Positions 8,829-18,115 of a DNA stretch of 64,000 nt are shown one piece after another. Source of the DNA: Stenotrophomonas ginsengisoli (lineage in GTDB: Bacteria; Pseudomonadota; Gammaproteobacteria; Xanthomonadales; Xanthomonadaceae); NCBI RefSeq assembly GCF_001431485.1, contig NZ_LDJM01000007.1, positions 124,001 to 188,000 on the forward strand, given 5' to 3'. Under the pieces are notes generated by a model, which was given only the letters and a program-made list of their open reading frames with translations, was not told where the DNA came from and did not search any database. Every line of letters begins with the position of its first letter. Position 1 is the first letter of the stretch. The position numbers and the translations under genes are program-made.

Positions 8829-8851
8829 GGGCCCCGGTCTGACCGGGGCCC
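8829..8851 (+). terminator. Hairpin after first receptor gene
   Basis: A perfect 10-bp stem with a 3-base loop (8829-8838 / 8842-8851, GGGCCCCGGT and complement) starts 8 bp after the stop codon. No T-run follows, so it may act as a transcript-end stabiliser or a weak terminator. Confidence 0.5.
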
Positions 8852-8929
8852 TCGCCTTCCTGCCGCCCGGTACGCAGCCTGCTGCGCTGCCGGTGACGGC
8901 CGCACCATGCTCCCGGACACCGGCGCACC

Positions 8930-11050
8930 ATGAACATCAAACGTATCTGGTCCAACTACATCACCGGCATTTCAGTACGCCGCAAGCTCAACCTGCTCAC
9001 CGTATTGATCGCGCTGGGCGTGATCAGCCTGTCGGTGGTGGCCGCACGCATCCAGTACCTGGATCTGTATGCCACCCGCCTGGCGACCGTGCATGCCCAT
9101 ACCGAAGCCGGCAACAGCGTGCTGGCCCATTACGCAGGCCTGGCCGACAGTGGCCAGCTCAGCCTCGAGCAGGCCCAGGCACAGGCCATCGAGACCCTGG
9201 CCAGCATGCGGGCCGAATCCAGCGGGATGTACTACACCCTGCTGGACACCCGCAGCGACACCATCGTGATGCACCCGTTCCGGCGCGAACGGGCCGGCAC
9301 CGCACTGGCCGATTACACCGACGAAGCCGGCGTGGCCTACAACAGCCTGCTGTCCCAGGCCGCACGCGAGGGCGGCGGGCAGGTCACCTACCTGTCGCGC
9401 CAGTCCGCCGACAAGGCCCCGGTGCAGCGCGTTGCCCATGCCATCCCCTTCGCCCCCTGGCACTGGGCGGTGAGCACCGGTGCCTACGTCAATGACGTGC
9501 AACAGCAGGCACTGGCCTTCACCGCGGTGATGACCGTGGCCGGCGGCGCCCTGGTGCTGATCGTACTGGCCCTGTCCTGGTTCATCGGCAACAGCATCAT
9601 CGTGCCGCTGCAGCGGGCCACCCGGGTGGCCAACAACATCGCCGGTGGCCAGCTGGACAATGACACCCGCACCGGTGCGCGCGACGAGACCGGCCAGCTG
9701 CTGACCAGCATGGGCCGGATGCAGGAGCAGCTGCATGGCGTGATCCAGGCCACCCGCCAGTTGGCCGGCCAGCACCAGCAGGGCATGGTCAGCCAGCGCA
9801 TCGACAGCAGTGTGCTGCCGGGCGAATACGCGTTGATGGCCGATGAGGTCAATGCCCTGGTCGCCCACCATGTGCACACCGCACAGACCCTGGCCGTGCT
9901 GGCCCAGGCCTATGCGCAAGGTGACCTGCGCCAGGACATGCCGGCCCTGCCCGGCGAGCAGGCGGCACTGAGCCAGGCCATGGCCGCGGTCAAGAGCAAC
10001 CTGCTGGCCATCAGCGAAGCGATCACCAGCCTGTCCAGCGCAGCAGTGGCCGGTGATTTCAGCGTGCGCCAGGACAGCAGCCGCTTTGCCTGGGGCTTTG
10101 CCGACATGGTTGATCGCCTCAACACCCTGATGGTCACCACCGACCAGGGCCTGGCCGCCCTGTCGCAGCTGCTGCGCGCCATTGCCGACGGCGACCTGAC
10201 CCAGACCATGGCCGGGCGCTTCAATGGCGTGTTCGCCCGCATGCAGGCCGATGCCAACCTGACCGTGGACAACCTGGCCGGCATCGTCGGCCGCATCCAC
10301 CAGGCCAGCGTGCACATCGAGCAGGCCGCCAACGAGATCTCCGGCGGCAACAGCGAACTGTCGCGCCGCACCGAGCAGCAGGCGGCCAATCTGGAGGAAA
10401 CCGCGGCCTCGATGGAAGAGCTCACCGCCACCGTGCAGCTCAATGCCGGCCATGCCCAGCAGGCCGACCGTCTGGCCGGCCAGGCCGCCGGGGTGGCCGC
10501 CGAGGCCGGGCAGCAGGTCGGTCAGGCCGTGCACACCATGTCCCAGATCGCCCAGGCCTCGCGCCGGATTGCCGAGATCATCTCGGTGATCGACGGCATC
10601 GCCTTCCAGACCAACATCCTGGCCCTCAATGCCGCCGTGGAAGCGGCCCGTGCCGGCGAACAGGGGCGCGGTTTTGCCGTGGTCGCCGGCGAGGTGCGCA
10701 CCCTGGCCCAGCGCAGCGCCACCGCCGCGCGCGAGATCAAGGGGCTGATCGATGATTCGGTACAGCAGGTCGACCTGGGCGTGGAACAGGTCAACCGTGC
10801 TGGCCAGACCATGACCCGGGTAGTGGACAGCGTGCAGGAGGTCAATGGCCTGATGACCCAGATCAGCCAGGCCTCCAGCGAACAGGGCAGCGGCATCGCC
10901 CAGGTCAGCCAGACCATCATGCAGATGGACCAGGGCACCCAGCAGAACGCGGCCATGGTCGAGGAAGCCAGTGCCGCAGCCCATGCCATGCAGGGCCAGT
11001 CACGCGATCTGCTGGCGGCAGTGGCCGCCTTCCGTCTGGCCAGCCACTGA
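8930..11050 (+). CDS. Methyl-accepting chemotaxis protein, sCache type, no pentapeptide
   Basis: The protein has 706 residues. TM1 is at ~17-38. The periplasmic part contains [18 protein letters not shown] and [13 protein letters not shown], typical of a single Cache (sCache_2) ligand domain. TM2 is at ~195-218. Three HAMP-like units follow ([22 protein letters not shown] / DGDLTQTM), then the 36-heptad signalling hairpin ([20 protein letters not shown], ~560). The C-terminus is FRLASH, so the W-x-x-F tether present in the two flanking receptors is missing. Adaptation may therefore depend on neighbouring receptors in the array. Small organic acids are common sCache ligands, but nothing here identifies one. 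Confidence 0.95.
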   Translation: MNIKRIWSNYITGISVRRKLNLLTVLIALGVISLSVVAARIQYLDLYATRLATVHAHTEAGNSVLAHYAGLADSGQLSLEQAQAQAIETLASMRAESSGMYYTLLDTRSDTIVMHPFRRERAGTALADYTDEAGVAYNSLLSQAAREGGGQVTYLSRQSADKAPVQRVAHAIPFAPWHWAVSTGAYVNDVQQQALAFTAVMTVAGGALVLIVLALSWFIGNSIIVPLQRATRVANNIAGGQLDNDTRTGARDETGQLLTSMGRMQEQLHGVIQATRQLAGQHQQGMVSQRIDSSVLPGEYALMADEVNALVAHHVHTAQTLAVLAQAYAQGDLRQDMPALPGEQAALSQAMAAVKSNLLAISEAITSLSSAAVAGDFSVRQDSSRFAWGFADMVDRLNTLMVTTDQGLAALSQLLRAIADGDLTQTMAGRFNGVFARMQADANLTVDNLAGIVGRIHQASVHIEQAANEISGGNSELSRRTEQQAANLEETAASMEELTATVQLNAGHAQQADRLAGQAAGVAAEAGQQVGQAVHTMSQIAQASRRIAEIISVIDGIAFQTNILALNAAVEAARAGEQGRGFAVVAGEVRTLAQRSATAAREIKGLIDDSVQQVDLGVEQVNRAGQTMTRVVDSVQEVNGLMTQISQASSEQGSGIAQVSQTIMQMDQGTQQNAAMVEEASAAAHAMQGQSRDLLAAVAAFRLASH

Positions 11051-11073
11051 GGCCATCGCAACATCAAGCACTG

Positions 11074-11106
11074 CGCACAACGCCCGGCCCTGCCGGGCGT
11101 TGTGCG
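11074..11106 (+). terminator. Strong hairpin after second receptor gene
   Basis: A perfect 15-bp stem with a 3-base loop (11074-11088 / 11092-11106; GCACAACGCCCGGC and complement) lies 23 bp after the stop. It is followed by TTGTGG, a weak T-tract. Confidence 0.6.
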
Positions 11107-11238
11107 TTGTGGCAGCACCGCAGGGCAGCTTCGGCACCGCTGCGGCCGGCGCCCGCCCGCGGCTGCAAGCGTCGCATCACACCGTTTTAACACATTGATT
11201 CAACAGGTAATCTTCACAAACTGACGACAACTTCGCTA

Positions 11239-11266
11239 TCAAGCCGGGCGCGAATGTGGCCGCTAT
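11239..11266 (+). promoter_or_regulatory. Candidate sigma-28 (FliA) promoter for third receptor
   Basis: TCAAG (11239-11243) and GCCGCTAT (11259-11266) resemble a FliA promoter with 20 bp between box starts; the -10 matches 6 of 8. The same -10 variant is seen at 1799. The receptor ATG lies 55 bp downstream of the -10. Confidence 0.35.
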
Positions 11267-11321
11267 CACGGAACAGGCAGCAACACGCCACGCCGTCCAC
11301 GATCGCCCCAAGGAGTTCGTC

Positions 11322-13586
11322 ATGCAGTGGTTTACCGATCTACCGATCGCCCGCAAGTTGGCGGTTGCCTTCATCATCACCACCCTGATGTCAGTGGCCC
11401 TGGGCGCCCTTGCCCTGACCCGGCTGTCATCGATCAACAAGCAGCTCGAGCAGATCGGCTCGACCTGGGTCCCGGCGGTACAGCAGCTGGGCGAGATGCG
11501 CTCGATGCTGGGCGAGTACCGCATCTTCGAGATGACCCGGCTCAAGCTGGCCGGCGATCCGGCCGCTGCCGATGCCCTGTTGCCGCAGCTGGCCCAGGCC
11601 CAGGCCGCCATCACCGCCGCCGAAGCGGCCTACAACGCCCTGCCCGGGGAGATGTCCGACCACCAGAAGGCCCTGTATGCCCGTGTCACCGAAGGCTACA
11701 AGGTGTACTTCGACGCTCACCGCCGGATCGAGTCAGCCCTGGCCGCCGGAGACGTGGACAGCGCCTGGAAGATCAGCGAGACCGATTCGCGCAGTGCCCG
11801 CTCCGAGCTGTTTGTCAGCGTCAAGGACCTGGTGGACTACAACGTGCGCAACCTCGGTGAGCAGGTCCAGGCCACCAGCAACAGCTACCACGCCACCCGC
11901 AACACGATGCTGGTGGCGCTGGCGGTGCTGATGCTGGCGGCCATCGGCCTGGCCTTGGCCATTTCCCGCAGCATCGCCGGCCCGCTGCAGCAGGCCAATG
12001 CGGTGGCCCACAACATCGCCCAGGGCAGGCTGGATGACGCCATCCACAGCACCGCGGCCGATGAGAGTGGCCAGTTGCTGCGCAGCATGGCGCAGATGCA
12101 GCTGCAGCTGCGCGCGGTGATTGCCTCGCAGCAGGAACTGGCCCACCAGCACGATATCGGCACCATCAGCCACCGCATCGACGAGGCCGCCTTCCCCGGC
12201 CAGTTCCGCACCATGGCCGAGGTGGTCAATGCCTGCGTGGCCCAGCACATCGGGGTCAAGATGCGGGTGGTGGAAGTGATGCGCCGCTACGCCATCGGCG
12301 ACCTGTCGGTGGACATGGACCGCCTGCCCGGCGAGAAGGTGGTGATCACCCAGGCCATGGATGCGACCAAGGCCAGCCTGTCGGCGATCAACCAGGAGAT
12401 CAAGCGCCTGGCCGCCGCCGCCGCTGCCGGTGATTTCAGCCAGCGCGGCGAGCAGGACCGCTACGAGCACGACTTCCGCCAGATGGTGATCAGCCTGAAC
12501 CAGCTGATGGCCACCTGCGAAGGCAACCTGGGCCAGCTGTCGCAGCTGCTGCGCGCCATTGCCGGCGGCGACCTCACCCAGACCATGCAGGGCCAGTTCA
12601 ACGGCGTGTTTGCGCAGATGCGCGATGACGCCAACACCACGGTGGCCAACCTGACCTCCATCGTCGGCCGCATCCAGCAGGCCAGCAGCAGCATCACCAC
12701 CGCGGCCAGCGAGATCGCCAACGGCAATGCCGACCTGTCCCAGCGCACCGAGCAGCAGGCGGCCAACCTGGAGGAAACCGCGGCCTCGATGGAGGAACTG
12801 ACCTCCACCGTGCGCCAGAACGCCGACCATGCCCGCCAGGCCAACCAGCTCACCATCGGCGCGGCCGGCGTGGCCACCGAAGGCGGCCAGGTGGTGGAAA
12901 AGGTGATCACCACGATGGGCGCGATCGAGCAGTCCTCGCGGCGCATTGCCGACATCATCTCGGTGATCGACTCGCTGGCTTTCCAGACCAACATCCTGGC
13001 CTTGAACGCGGCGGTGGAAGCGGCGCGGGCCGGCGAACAGGGCCGCGGTTTTGCCGTGGTTGCCAGCGAGGTGCGCACCCTGGCCCAGCGCTCGGCCGAT
13101 GCGGCCAAGGACATCAAGAGCCTGATCGATGACTCGGTGGCACGCGTGGCCGACGGTTCGGCCCTGGTCAACCAGGCCGGCTCGACCATGGCCGAGATTG
13201 TCGGCAGCGTGCAGCGGGTGTCGGACATCGTGGCCGAGATCAGTGCCGCCTCGCAGGAGCAGAGCAGCGGCATCGAGCAGGTCAGCCAGACCGTGACCCA
13301 GATGGACCAGACCACCCAGCAAAATGCCGCCTTGGTGGAGGAGACCACCGCCGCGGCGCGCAGCATGGAGGAACAGGCCATGCAGCTGGCCCAGGCTGTG
13401 TCCGCCTTCCGTCTGGCCGCACAGCCGCTGGCTGCCAGCAGCCCTGCCCGCCACAGCGACAAGTCAGCATCGCGGGTGGCCGGCAAGCCGGCCCGTGGCC
13501 GCGAGCACGCTGCCGGCAACGTCCTGCCCGCCTTCGTCAGTGAAGCCATCCAGGCCGGTTCGGCCGATGACTGGCACGAGTTCTGA
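11322..13586 (+). CDS. Methyl-accepting chemotaxis protein with C-terminal pentapeptide
   Basis: The protein has 754 residues. I chose the ATG at 11322 because AAGGAG lies 6 bases upstream; the longer frame open from 11256 has no such site. TM1 is at ~10-30, a four-helix-bundle periplasmic domain lies between, and TM2 is at ~193-215. Several HAMP-like units follow ([32 protein letters not shown]), then the 36-heptad signalling hairpin. The C-terminus DDWHEF is a W-x-x-F CheR/CheB tether. The N-terminus ([12 protein letters not shown]) is close to that of the first receptor ([12 protein letters not shown]), so the two are probably paralogs. Ligand unknown. The gene has its own FliA-like site and is closed by a hairpin. 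Confidence 0.96.
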   Translation: MQWFTDLPIARKLAVAFIITTLMSVALGALALTRLSSINKQLEQIGSTWVPAVQQLGEMRSMLGEYRIFEMTRLKLAGDPAAADALLPQLAQAQAAITAAEAAYNALPGEMSDHQKALYARVTEGYKVYFDAHRRIESALAAGDVDSAWKISETDSRSARSELFVSVKDLVDYNVRNLGEQVQATSNSYHATRNTMLVALAVLMLAAIGLALAISRSIAGPLQQANAVAHNIAQGRLDDAIHSTAADESGQLLRSMAQMQLQLRAVIASQQELAHQHDIGTISHRIDEAAFPGQFRTMAEVVNACVAQHIGVKMRVVEVMRRYAIGDLSVDMDRLPGEKVVITQAMDATKASLSAINQEIKRLAAAAAAGDFSQRGEQDRYEHDFRQMVISLNQLMATCEGNLGQLSQLLRAIAGGDLTQTMQGQFNGVFAQMRDDANTTVANLTSIVGRIQQASSSITTAASEIANGNADLSQRTEQQAANLEETAASMEELTSTVRQNADHARQANQLTIGAAGVATEGGQVVEKVITTMGAIEQSSRRIADIISVIDSLAFQTNILALNAAVEAARAGEQGRGFAVVASEVRTLAQRSADAAKDIKSLIDDSVARVADGSALVNQAGSTMAEIVGSVQRVSDIVAEISAASQEQSSGIEQVSQTVTQMDQTTQQNAALVEETTAAARSMEEQAMQLAQAVSAFRLAAQPLAASSPARHSDKSASRVAGKPARGREHAAGNVLPAFVSEAIQAGSADDWHEF

Positions 13587-13600
13587 ACCCCAGCCGGCAC

Positions 13601-13629
13601 GATGGTGCGTCCAGACCGGGCGCACCATC
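13601..13629 (+). terminator. Hairpin between third receptor and cheR
   Basis: A 9-bp stem, GATGGTGCG (13601-13609) and CGCACCATC (13621-13629), lies 14 bp after the stop codon. There is no T-tract. The right arm touches the -35 of the cheR promoter candidate. Confidence 0.4.
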
Positions 13630-13654
13630 AATTCCGCATCACAGCGGCCGATAA
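13628..13654 (+). promoter_or_regulatory. Strong candidate sigma-28 (FliA) promoter for cheR-cheD-cheB
   Basis: TCAA (13628-13631), 15 bp, then GCCGATAA (13647-13654), a perfect match to the FliA -10 at the exact standard spacing. cheR begins 28 bp after the -10. Confidence 0.65.
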
Positions 13655-13682
13655 CCTTACTGACGTCCCGGATCCAACTGCC

Positions 13683-14540
13683 ATGTCTGCCGCCGCCTCC
13701 GCCTTCACCGAAACCCGCGAATTCGAGTTTGCCGACCGTGACTTCCGCCGCGTCTGCGAATTGATCCACCAGCGCGCCGGCATCGCCCTGGCTCCGGCCA
13801 AGCGCGACATGGTCTATGGCCGCCTCTCGCGCCGCCTGCGGGCGCTGGGCCTGAGCAGCTTCCAGCAGTACCTGGACCTGCTGGAAAACCAGGATGGCGA
13901 GGAATGGCAGGCCTTCACCAATGCCCTGACCACCAACCTGACCGCCTTCTTCCGCGAGCCGCACCATTTCCAGCGCCTGGCCGAGGAGCTCAAGCAGCAG
14001 CGTGTGCGTGGCGGCACGGTGCAGTTGTGGTCGTGTGCGGCCTCCACCGGCGAGGAGCCCTATTCGATGGCCATCACCGCCTGCGAGGCCTATGGCAGCC
14101 TGACCCCGCCGGTGCAGATCATCGCCACCGACGTGGACACCCAGGTGCTGGCCACCGCCTCCCGTGGCGTGTACGGGCTGGACCGCATCGCCGGGCTCGA
14201 CGAGCAGATCAAGAAGCGCTATTTCCAGCGCGGCACCGGGCCCAATGCCGGCAAGTGCCGGGTCCTGCCGGCACTGCGCAAGCTGGTCCAGTTCCAGCAG
14301 TTGAACCTGCTCAACAGCCGCTATGACGTGGGCGGCCCGTTCCACGGCCTGTTCTGCCGCAACGTGATGATCTACTTCGACAAGCCGACCCAGCGCGACA
14401 TCCTCGGCCGTCTGGTCACCCACATGGATGCCGACAGCCTGCTCTACACCGGGCACTCGGAAAACTACCTGCACGCCGCTGACCTGATCACCCCCTGCGG
14501 GCGCACGCTGTACCGGCGCACCGGCAAGGTGGGCGCATGA
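13683..14540 (+). CDS. cheR: Chemotaxis protein methyltransferase CheR
   Basis: The protein has 285 residues. The N-terminal helical domain ([20 protein letters not shown]) and the SAM-binding domain ([17 protein letters not shown]) are both present, with the C-terminal [16 protein letters not shown] and LLYTGHSEN motifs. The segment [16 protein letters not shown] is the beta-subdomain that in enteric CheR binds the receptor pentapeptide, which agrees with the W-x-x-F tails of two receptors upstream. CheR methylates receptor glutamates using SAM. I chose the ATG just downstream of the FliA-like promoter. The stop overlaps the cheD start (ATGA). Confidence 0.97.
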   Translation: MSAAASAFTETREFEFADRDFRRVCELIHQRAGIALAPAKRDMVYGRLSRRLRALGLSSFQQYLDLLENQDGEEWQAFTNALTTNLTAFFREPHHFQRLAEELKQQRVRGGTVQLWSCAASTGEEPYSMAITACEAYGSLTPPVQIIATDVDTQVLATASRGVYGLDRIAGLDEQIKKRYFQRGTGPNAGKCRVLPALRKLVQFQQLNLLNSRYDVGGPFHGLFCRNVMIYFDKPTQRDILGRLVTHMDADSLLYTGHSENYLHAADLITPCGRTLYRRTGKVGA

Positions 14541-15133
14541 GCGCAGCCACCCTGGCCGCCGATGAGGTGATGCGCTACCACGATGCGCGCTTCGGCACCC
14601 TGACCGCCAAACTGCTGCCCACCCAATACCTGGTGGTGGATGACGACACCGCCCTGACCACCACCCTGGGCAGCTGCGTGGCCGCCTGCATCCGCGACCC
14701 GCTGCTGGGCATCGGTGGCATGAACCATTTCCTGTTGCCCGACGGCCACAGCGGTGATGGTGCGCCGGCGCGCTACGGCAGCTATGCGATGGAGCTGCTG
14801 ATCAACGACCTGCTCAAGCGCGGTGCCAGCCGCAAACGGCTGGAAGCCAAGGTGTTCGGCGGCGCCAACGTGCTCAAGGGCTTCACCTCCAACCCGGTGG
14901 GCACGCGCAATGCCGAGTTCGTGCGCAGCTACCTGGCCAGCGAGCAGATCCCGATCCTGGCCGAGGACCTGTGCGGCATCCATCCGCGCCGGGTCTGGTT
15001 TTTCCCCAACACGGGCAAGGTGATGGTCAACCGCCTCCCGCACGCGCACCAGGCCGAAGTGGCGGCCGCCGAATCGGCCGTGCGTGCCCGCCTGTCCCGA
15101 GCCCCGGTCACCGGCGGCGTGGAGTTGTTCTGA
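14537..15133 (+). CDS. cheD: Chemoreceptor glutamine deamidase CheD
   Basis: The protein has 198 residues, normal for CheD. It contains the catalytic cysteine context [12 protein letters not shown] and the histidine context [11 protein letters not shown], plus [10 protein letters not shown] and the C-terminal TGKVMVNRL. CheD deamidates receptor glutamines and, in other species, modulates CheC or receptors. The gene overlaps cheR by 4 bases and shares one base with cheB, indicating translational coupling. Confidence 0.96.
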   Translation: MSAATLAADEVMRYHDARFGTLTAKLLPTQYLVVDDDTALTTTLGSCVAACIRDPLLGIGGMNHFLLPDGHSGDGAPARYGSYAMELLINDLLKRGASRKRLEAKVFGGANVLKGFTSNPVGTRNAEFVRSYLASEQIPILAEDLCGIHPRRVWFFPNTGKVMVNRLPHAHQAEVAAAESAVRARLSRAPVTGGVELF

Positions 15134-16227
15134 TGAGCCTGCAACGTGCCTGCAAGGTGCTGATCGTCGACGACTCGGCCGTGGTGCGCCAGTTGTTGAC
15201 CGAGATCCTGGATGGCGACCCGGACATCGAGGTGGTCGGCACCGCCGCCGACCCCTATCTGGCACGCGAGAAGATCAAGCGCCTGAACCCGGACGTGCTC
15301 ACCCTGGACGTGGAAATGCCGCGCATGGACGGGTTGATGTTCCTGCACAACCTGATGCGCCTGCACCCGATCCCGGTGGTGATGATCTCCTCGCTGACCC
15401 AGCGCGGTGCCGATACCACGCTGCAGGCCCTGGCCCTGGGCGCGGTGGATTTTGTCAGCAAGCCGACCCTGGATGTGCAGCGCGGCCTGCGCGCCTTCGC
15501 CGAAGAGATCACCGCCAAGGTCAAGATGGCCGCCCGGGCCCGGGTCCGGGTACCTGATCGACCGCCGGTCAGCGCACCGCCCAGCGTCAATGCGCCGGCC
15601 GGCAGCGCTGGGACCATGGCCGCCTTGGCCAGCCGCGCCCGCTTCCGCACCACCGACCGCCTGATCGCCCTGGGCGCTTCGGCCGGTGGCACCGAAGCGC
15701 TGCGCGTGGTGCTGGAAGCCATGCCGGCCGACGCCCCGGCCGTGGTCATCACCCAGCACCTGCCGGGCAGCTTCAGTGCCGCCTTTGCCGAGCGCCTGGA
15801 CCGCCACTCGGCCATAGCCGTGCGCGAGGCCAGCGATGGCGAGGCCATCCTGCCCGGCCATGCCTACATTCCCAAGGGCGGCCTGCACCTGCGCGTGGTC
15901 GGTGACGGTGCGCGCTGGCGTTGCAAGCTCGACGACGGCCCGCCGGTCAACCGCCACAAGCCGGCGGTGGACGTGCTGTTCCACTCGGTGGCGCAGACCG
16001 TGGGAGCCAATGCGATCGGCGCGATCCTCACCGGCATGGGTGATGACGGCGCCCGCGGCCTGCTGGCCATGCGCCAGGCCGGTGCCCGCACCCTGATCCA
16101 GGACGAGGCTTCCAGCGTGGTCTGGGGCATGCCGGGCGCGGCCCACAAGCTCGGTGCGGCCGAAGAAGTGCTGCCCCTGCAGCGCATCGCCGAACGCCTG
16201 CTCAGCCTGGCCCGCGCCAGCGCCTGA
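15133..16227 (+). CDS. cheB: Chemotaxis response regulator / methylesterase CheB
   Basis: The protein has 364 residues. The receiver domain has D13-D14 and phosphoacceptor D59 ([13 protein letters not shown]). A Pro/Ala-rich linker spans ~140-165. The methylesterase domain carries the catalytic serine in [12 protein letters not shown], the histidine in ITQHLPGSF and the aspartate in [11 protein letters not shown]. Phosphorylation by CheA activates demethylation of receptors. I selected the ATG overlapping the cheD stop (TGATG). It is the last gene of the chemotaxis block. Confidence 0.97.
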   Translation: MSLQRACKVLIVDDSAVVRQLLTEILDGDPDIEVVGTAADPYLAREKIKRLNPDVLTLDVEMPRMDGLMFLHNLMRLHPIPVVMISSLTQRGADTTLQALALGAVDFVSKPTLDVQRGLRAFAEEITAKVKMAARARVRVPDRPPVSAPPSVNAPAGSAGTMAALASRARFRTTDRLIALGASAGGTEALRVVLEAMPADAPAVVITQHLPGSFSAAFAERLDRHSAIAVREASDGEAILPGHAYIPKGGLHLRVVGDGARWRCKLDDGPPVNRHKPAVDVLFHSVAQTVGANAIGAILTGMGDDGARGLLAMRQAGARTLIQDEASSVVWGMPGAAHKLGAAEEVLPLQRIAERLLSLARASA

Positions 16228-16250
16228 GCGGCACGCTGCAATGCAGCATG

Positions 16251-16268
16251 CGCCTGCGTACGCAGGCG
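16251..16268 (+). terminator. Small hairpin between cheB and fadD
   Basis: A perfect 8-bp palindromic stem (CGCCTGCG / CGCAGGCG, loop TA) lies 23 bp after the cheB stop and is followed by TGTT. Weak as a terminator; it marks the end of the chemotaxis block. Confidence 0.35.
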
Positions 16269-16319
16269 TGTTCCAATCCCTGTGAATTCAGCTTCAATTT
16301 ATCTTCAGGGAGAAACACC

Positions 16320-17999
16320 ATGCTCGAGCGCCCGTGGCTGGCCCACTATCCTGCCGGCGTACCGCACCAGATCGACCTGGCGCCGTACACCTCGATAATT
16401 TCCGTCATGCAGGAAAGTGTGGGCAAGTACCGCGACCGCCCGGCCTTCACCCACATGGGGCGCGAGCTGGACTACGCCCGCCTGGACACCCTGAGCCAGC
16501 AGTTTGCCGCCTACCTGCTGGGCGAGCTCAAGCTGAAGAAGGGTGACCGCATCGCGATCATGATGCCCAACTGCCTGCAGTACCCGGTGGCGGTGTTCGG
16601 TGCCCTGCGTGCCGGCCTGACCGTGGTCAACACCAACCCGATGTACACCCCGCGCGAGCTGCGCCACCAGCTGGTGGATTCGGGCGCAGTGGCCATGCTG
16701 GTGCTGGACAACTTCGGTGCGGTGGTCCAGGAAGTGATCGCCCAGACCCAGCTGCGCCACGTCATCACCACCGGCCTGGGCGACATGCTCGGCGGGGCCA
16801 AGGGCATGCTGATCAACTTCGTGCTCAAGCACGTCAAGAAGATGGTGCCCGACTACCACATCACCGGCGCGGTGCGCTTCAACCACGTCCTCAAGCAGGG
16901 CGCCGGGCACAGCCTGCCGGCGGTGGACATCGGCCTGGATGACATCGCCTTCCTGCAGTACACCGGCGGCACCACCGGGGTGGCCAAGGGCGCCATGCTC
17001 ACCCACCGCAACATGGTGGCCAACATGCAGCAGGCCGCCGCCTGGGTCGGCACCAACGTCAACCACGGCCACGAGGTGATCATCACCGCGCTGCCGCTGT
17101 ACCACATCTTCGCCTTGACCGCGAACTGCCTGGTCTTCATGAAGTTCGGCGCGCGCAACCACCTGATCACCAACCCGCGCGACATGCCCGGCTTCGTCAA
17201 GGAACTGGGCAAGGTGCCGTTCACCGCCATCACCGGGGTCAACACCCTGTTCAACGGCCTGCTCAACACACCTGGCTTTGACCAGCTCGATTTCTCCCGC
17301 CTCAAGCTCACCCTCGGTGGCGGCATGGCGGTGCAGCGCGCCGTGGCCGAGCGCTGGAAGCAGGTCACCGGGGTCACCCTGGTCGAGGCCTACGGCCTGA
17401 CCGAAACCAGCCCGGCCGCCTGCATCAACCCGATGGACCTGGCCGCCTACAACGGCTCCATCGGCCTGCCGGTACCCTCCACCGATGCGATGATCCGCGG
17501 CGAGGAAGGCCAGGTGCTGGGCATCGACGAGGTCGGCGAGCTGTGCATCCGTGGCCCGCAGGTGATGGCCGGCTACTGGAAGCGCCCGGAGGAAACGGCC
17601 AAGGCCATCGACGCCGATGGCTGGCTGGCCACCGGCGACATGGCCCGGATGGACGCCAACGGCTTTGTCTACATCGTGGACCGCAAGAAGGACATGATCC
17701 TGGTCTCCGGCTTCAACGTGTATCCCAACGAGATCGAGGACGTGCTTGCCGCCATGCCCGGCGTGCTGGAAGTGGCCGCCTACGGCGTGGCCGACGACAA
17801 GTCCGGCGAAGCGGTCAAGGTGGTGATCGTGCGCAAGGACCCGTCGTTGACCGAAGCCCAGGTCAAGGACTACGCCCGCACCCAGCTCACCGGCTACAAG
17901 CTGCCGCGCTTTGTCGAGTTCCGCAACGAACTGCCCAAGACCAACGTCGGCAAGATCCTGCGCCGCGAACTGCGTGACCAGGACCCGGCCAACAAGTGA
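16320..17999 (+). CDS. fadD: Long-chain fatty acyl-CoA ligase (FadD/RpfB family), upstream paralog
   Basis: The protein has 559 residues, the length of E. coli FadD. The start ATG follows AGGGAGA; an open stretch upstream lacks support. The AMP-binding motif is YTGGTTGVAKGAML, with YGLTETSP, the GWLATGDMARMD motif and the C-terminal lysine in LPKTNVGKILRREL. It activates fatty acids with ATP and CoA at the inner membrane. A very similar paralog lies 9 kb downstream at the normal rpfB position. Both start with a W-L-x-x-Y-P-A-G-V-P motif, so they probably arose by duplication. Which of the two provides the main FadD activity cannot be decided here. Confidence 0.92.
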   Translation: MLERPWLAHYPAGVPHQIDLAPYTSIISVMQESVGKYRDRPAFTHMGRELDYARLDTLSQQFAAYLLGELKLKKGDRIAIMMPNCLQYPVAVFGALRAGLTVVNTNPMYTPRELRHQLVDSGAVAMLVLDNFGAVVQEVIAQTQLRHVITTGLGDMLGGAKGMLINFVLKHVKKMVPDYHITGAVRFNHVLKQGAGHSLPAVDIGLDDIAFLQYTGGTTGVAKGAMLTHRNMVANMQQAAAWVGTNVNHGHEVIITALPLYHIFALTANCLVFMKFGARNHLITNPRDMPGFVKELGKVPFTAITGVNTLFNGLLNTPGFDQLDFSRLKLTLGGGMAVQRAVAERWKQVTGVTLVEAYGLTETSPAACINPMDLAAYNGSIGLPVPSTDAMIRGEEGQVLGIDEVGELCIRGPQVMAGYWKRPEETAKAIDADGWLATGDMARMDANGFVYIVDRKKDMILVSGFNVYPNEIEDVLAAMPGVLEVAAYGVADDKSGEAVKVVIVRKDPSLTEAQVKDYARTQLTGYKLPRFVEFRNELPKTNVGKILRRELRDQDPANK

Positions 18000-18057
18000 C
18001 CTGATGGCCGCGCGAGGCTATCCCTGCGCGACACGTTCCCAGCCACTGATGCCCAAA

Positions 18058-18089
18058 TAAAAACCCCCGGCTTGCGCCGGGGGTTTTTT
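18058..18089. terminator. Bidirectional intrinsic terminator between fadD and acnB
   Basis: AAAA-CCCCCGGC / TTGC loop / GCCGGGGG-TTTTTT gives a strong stem with an A-run on one side and a T-run on the other. It can end both converging genes. Confidence 0.93.
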
Positions 18090-18115
18090 GTCACCTCAAC
18101 CTTGCGGTATCAGGA

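Noticed and set aside
8889-8896. GCCGGTGA as a FliA -10 box before the second receptor
   Set aside because: Only 6 of 8 matches, and the -35 position reads GTAC, so no paired box exists.
11160-11230. Sigma-70 promoter (TTAACA / TAATCT) before the third receptor
   Set aside because: The spacer is 15 bp and the -10 is poor; the FliA-like site downstream fits better with neighbouring genes.
16281-16300. TGTGAATTCAGCTTCA as a Clp/CRP site before fadD
   Set aside because: Only the left half matches TGTGA-N6-TCACA; the right half is poor.
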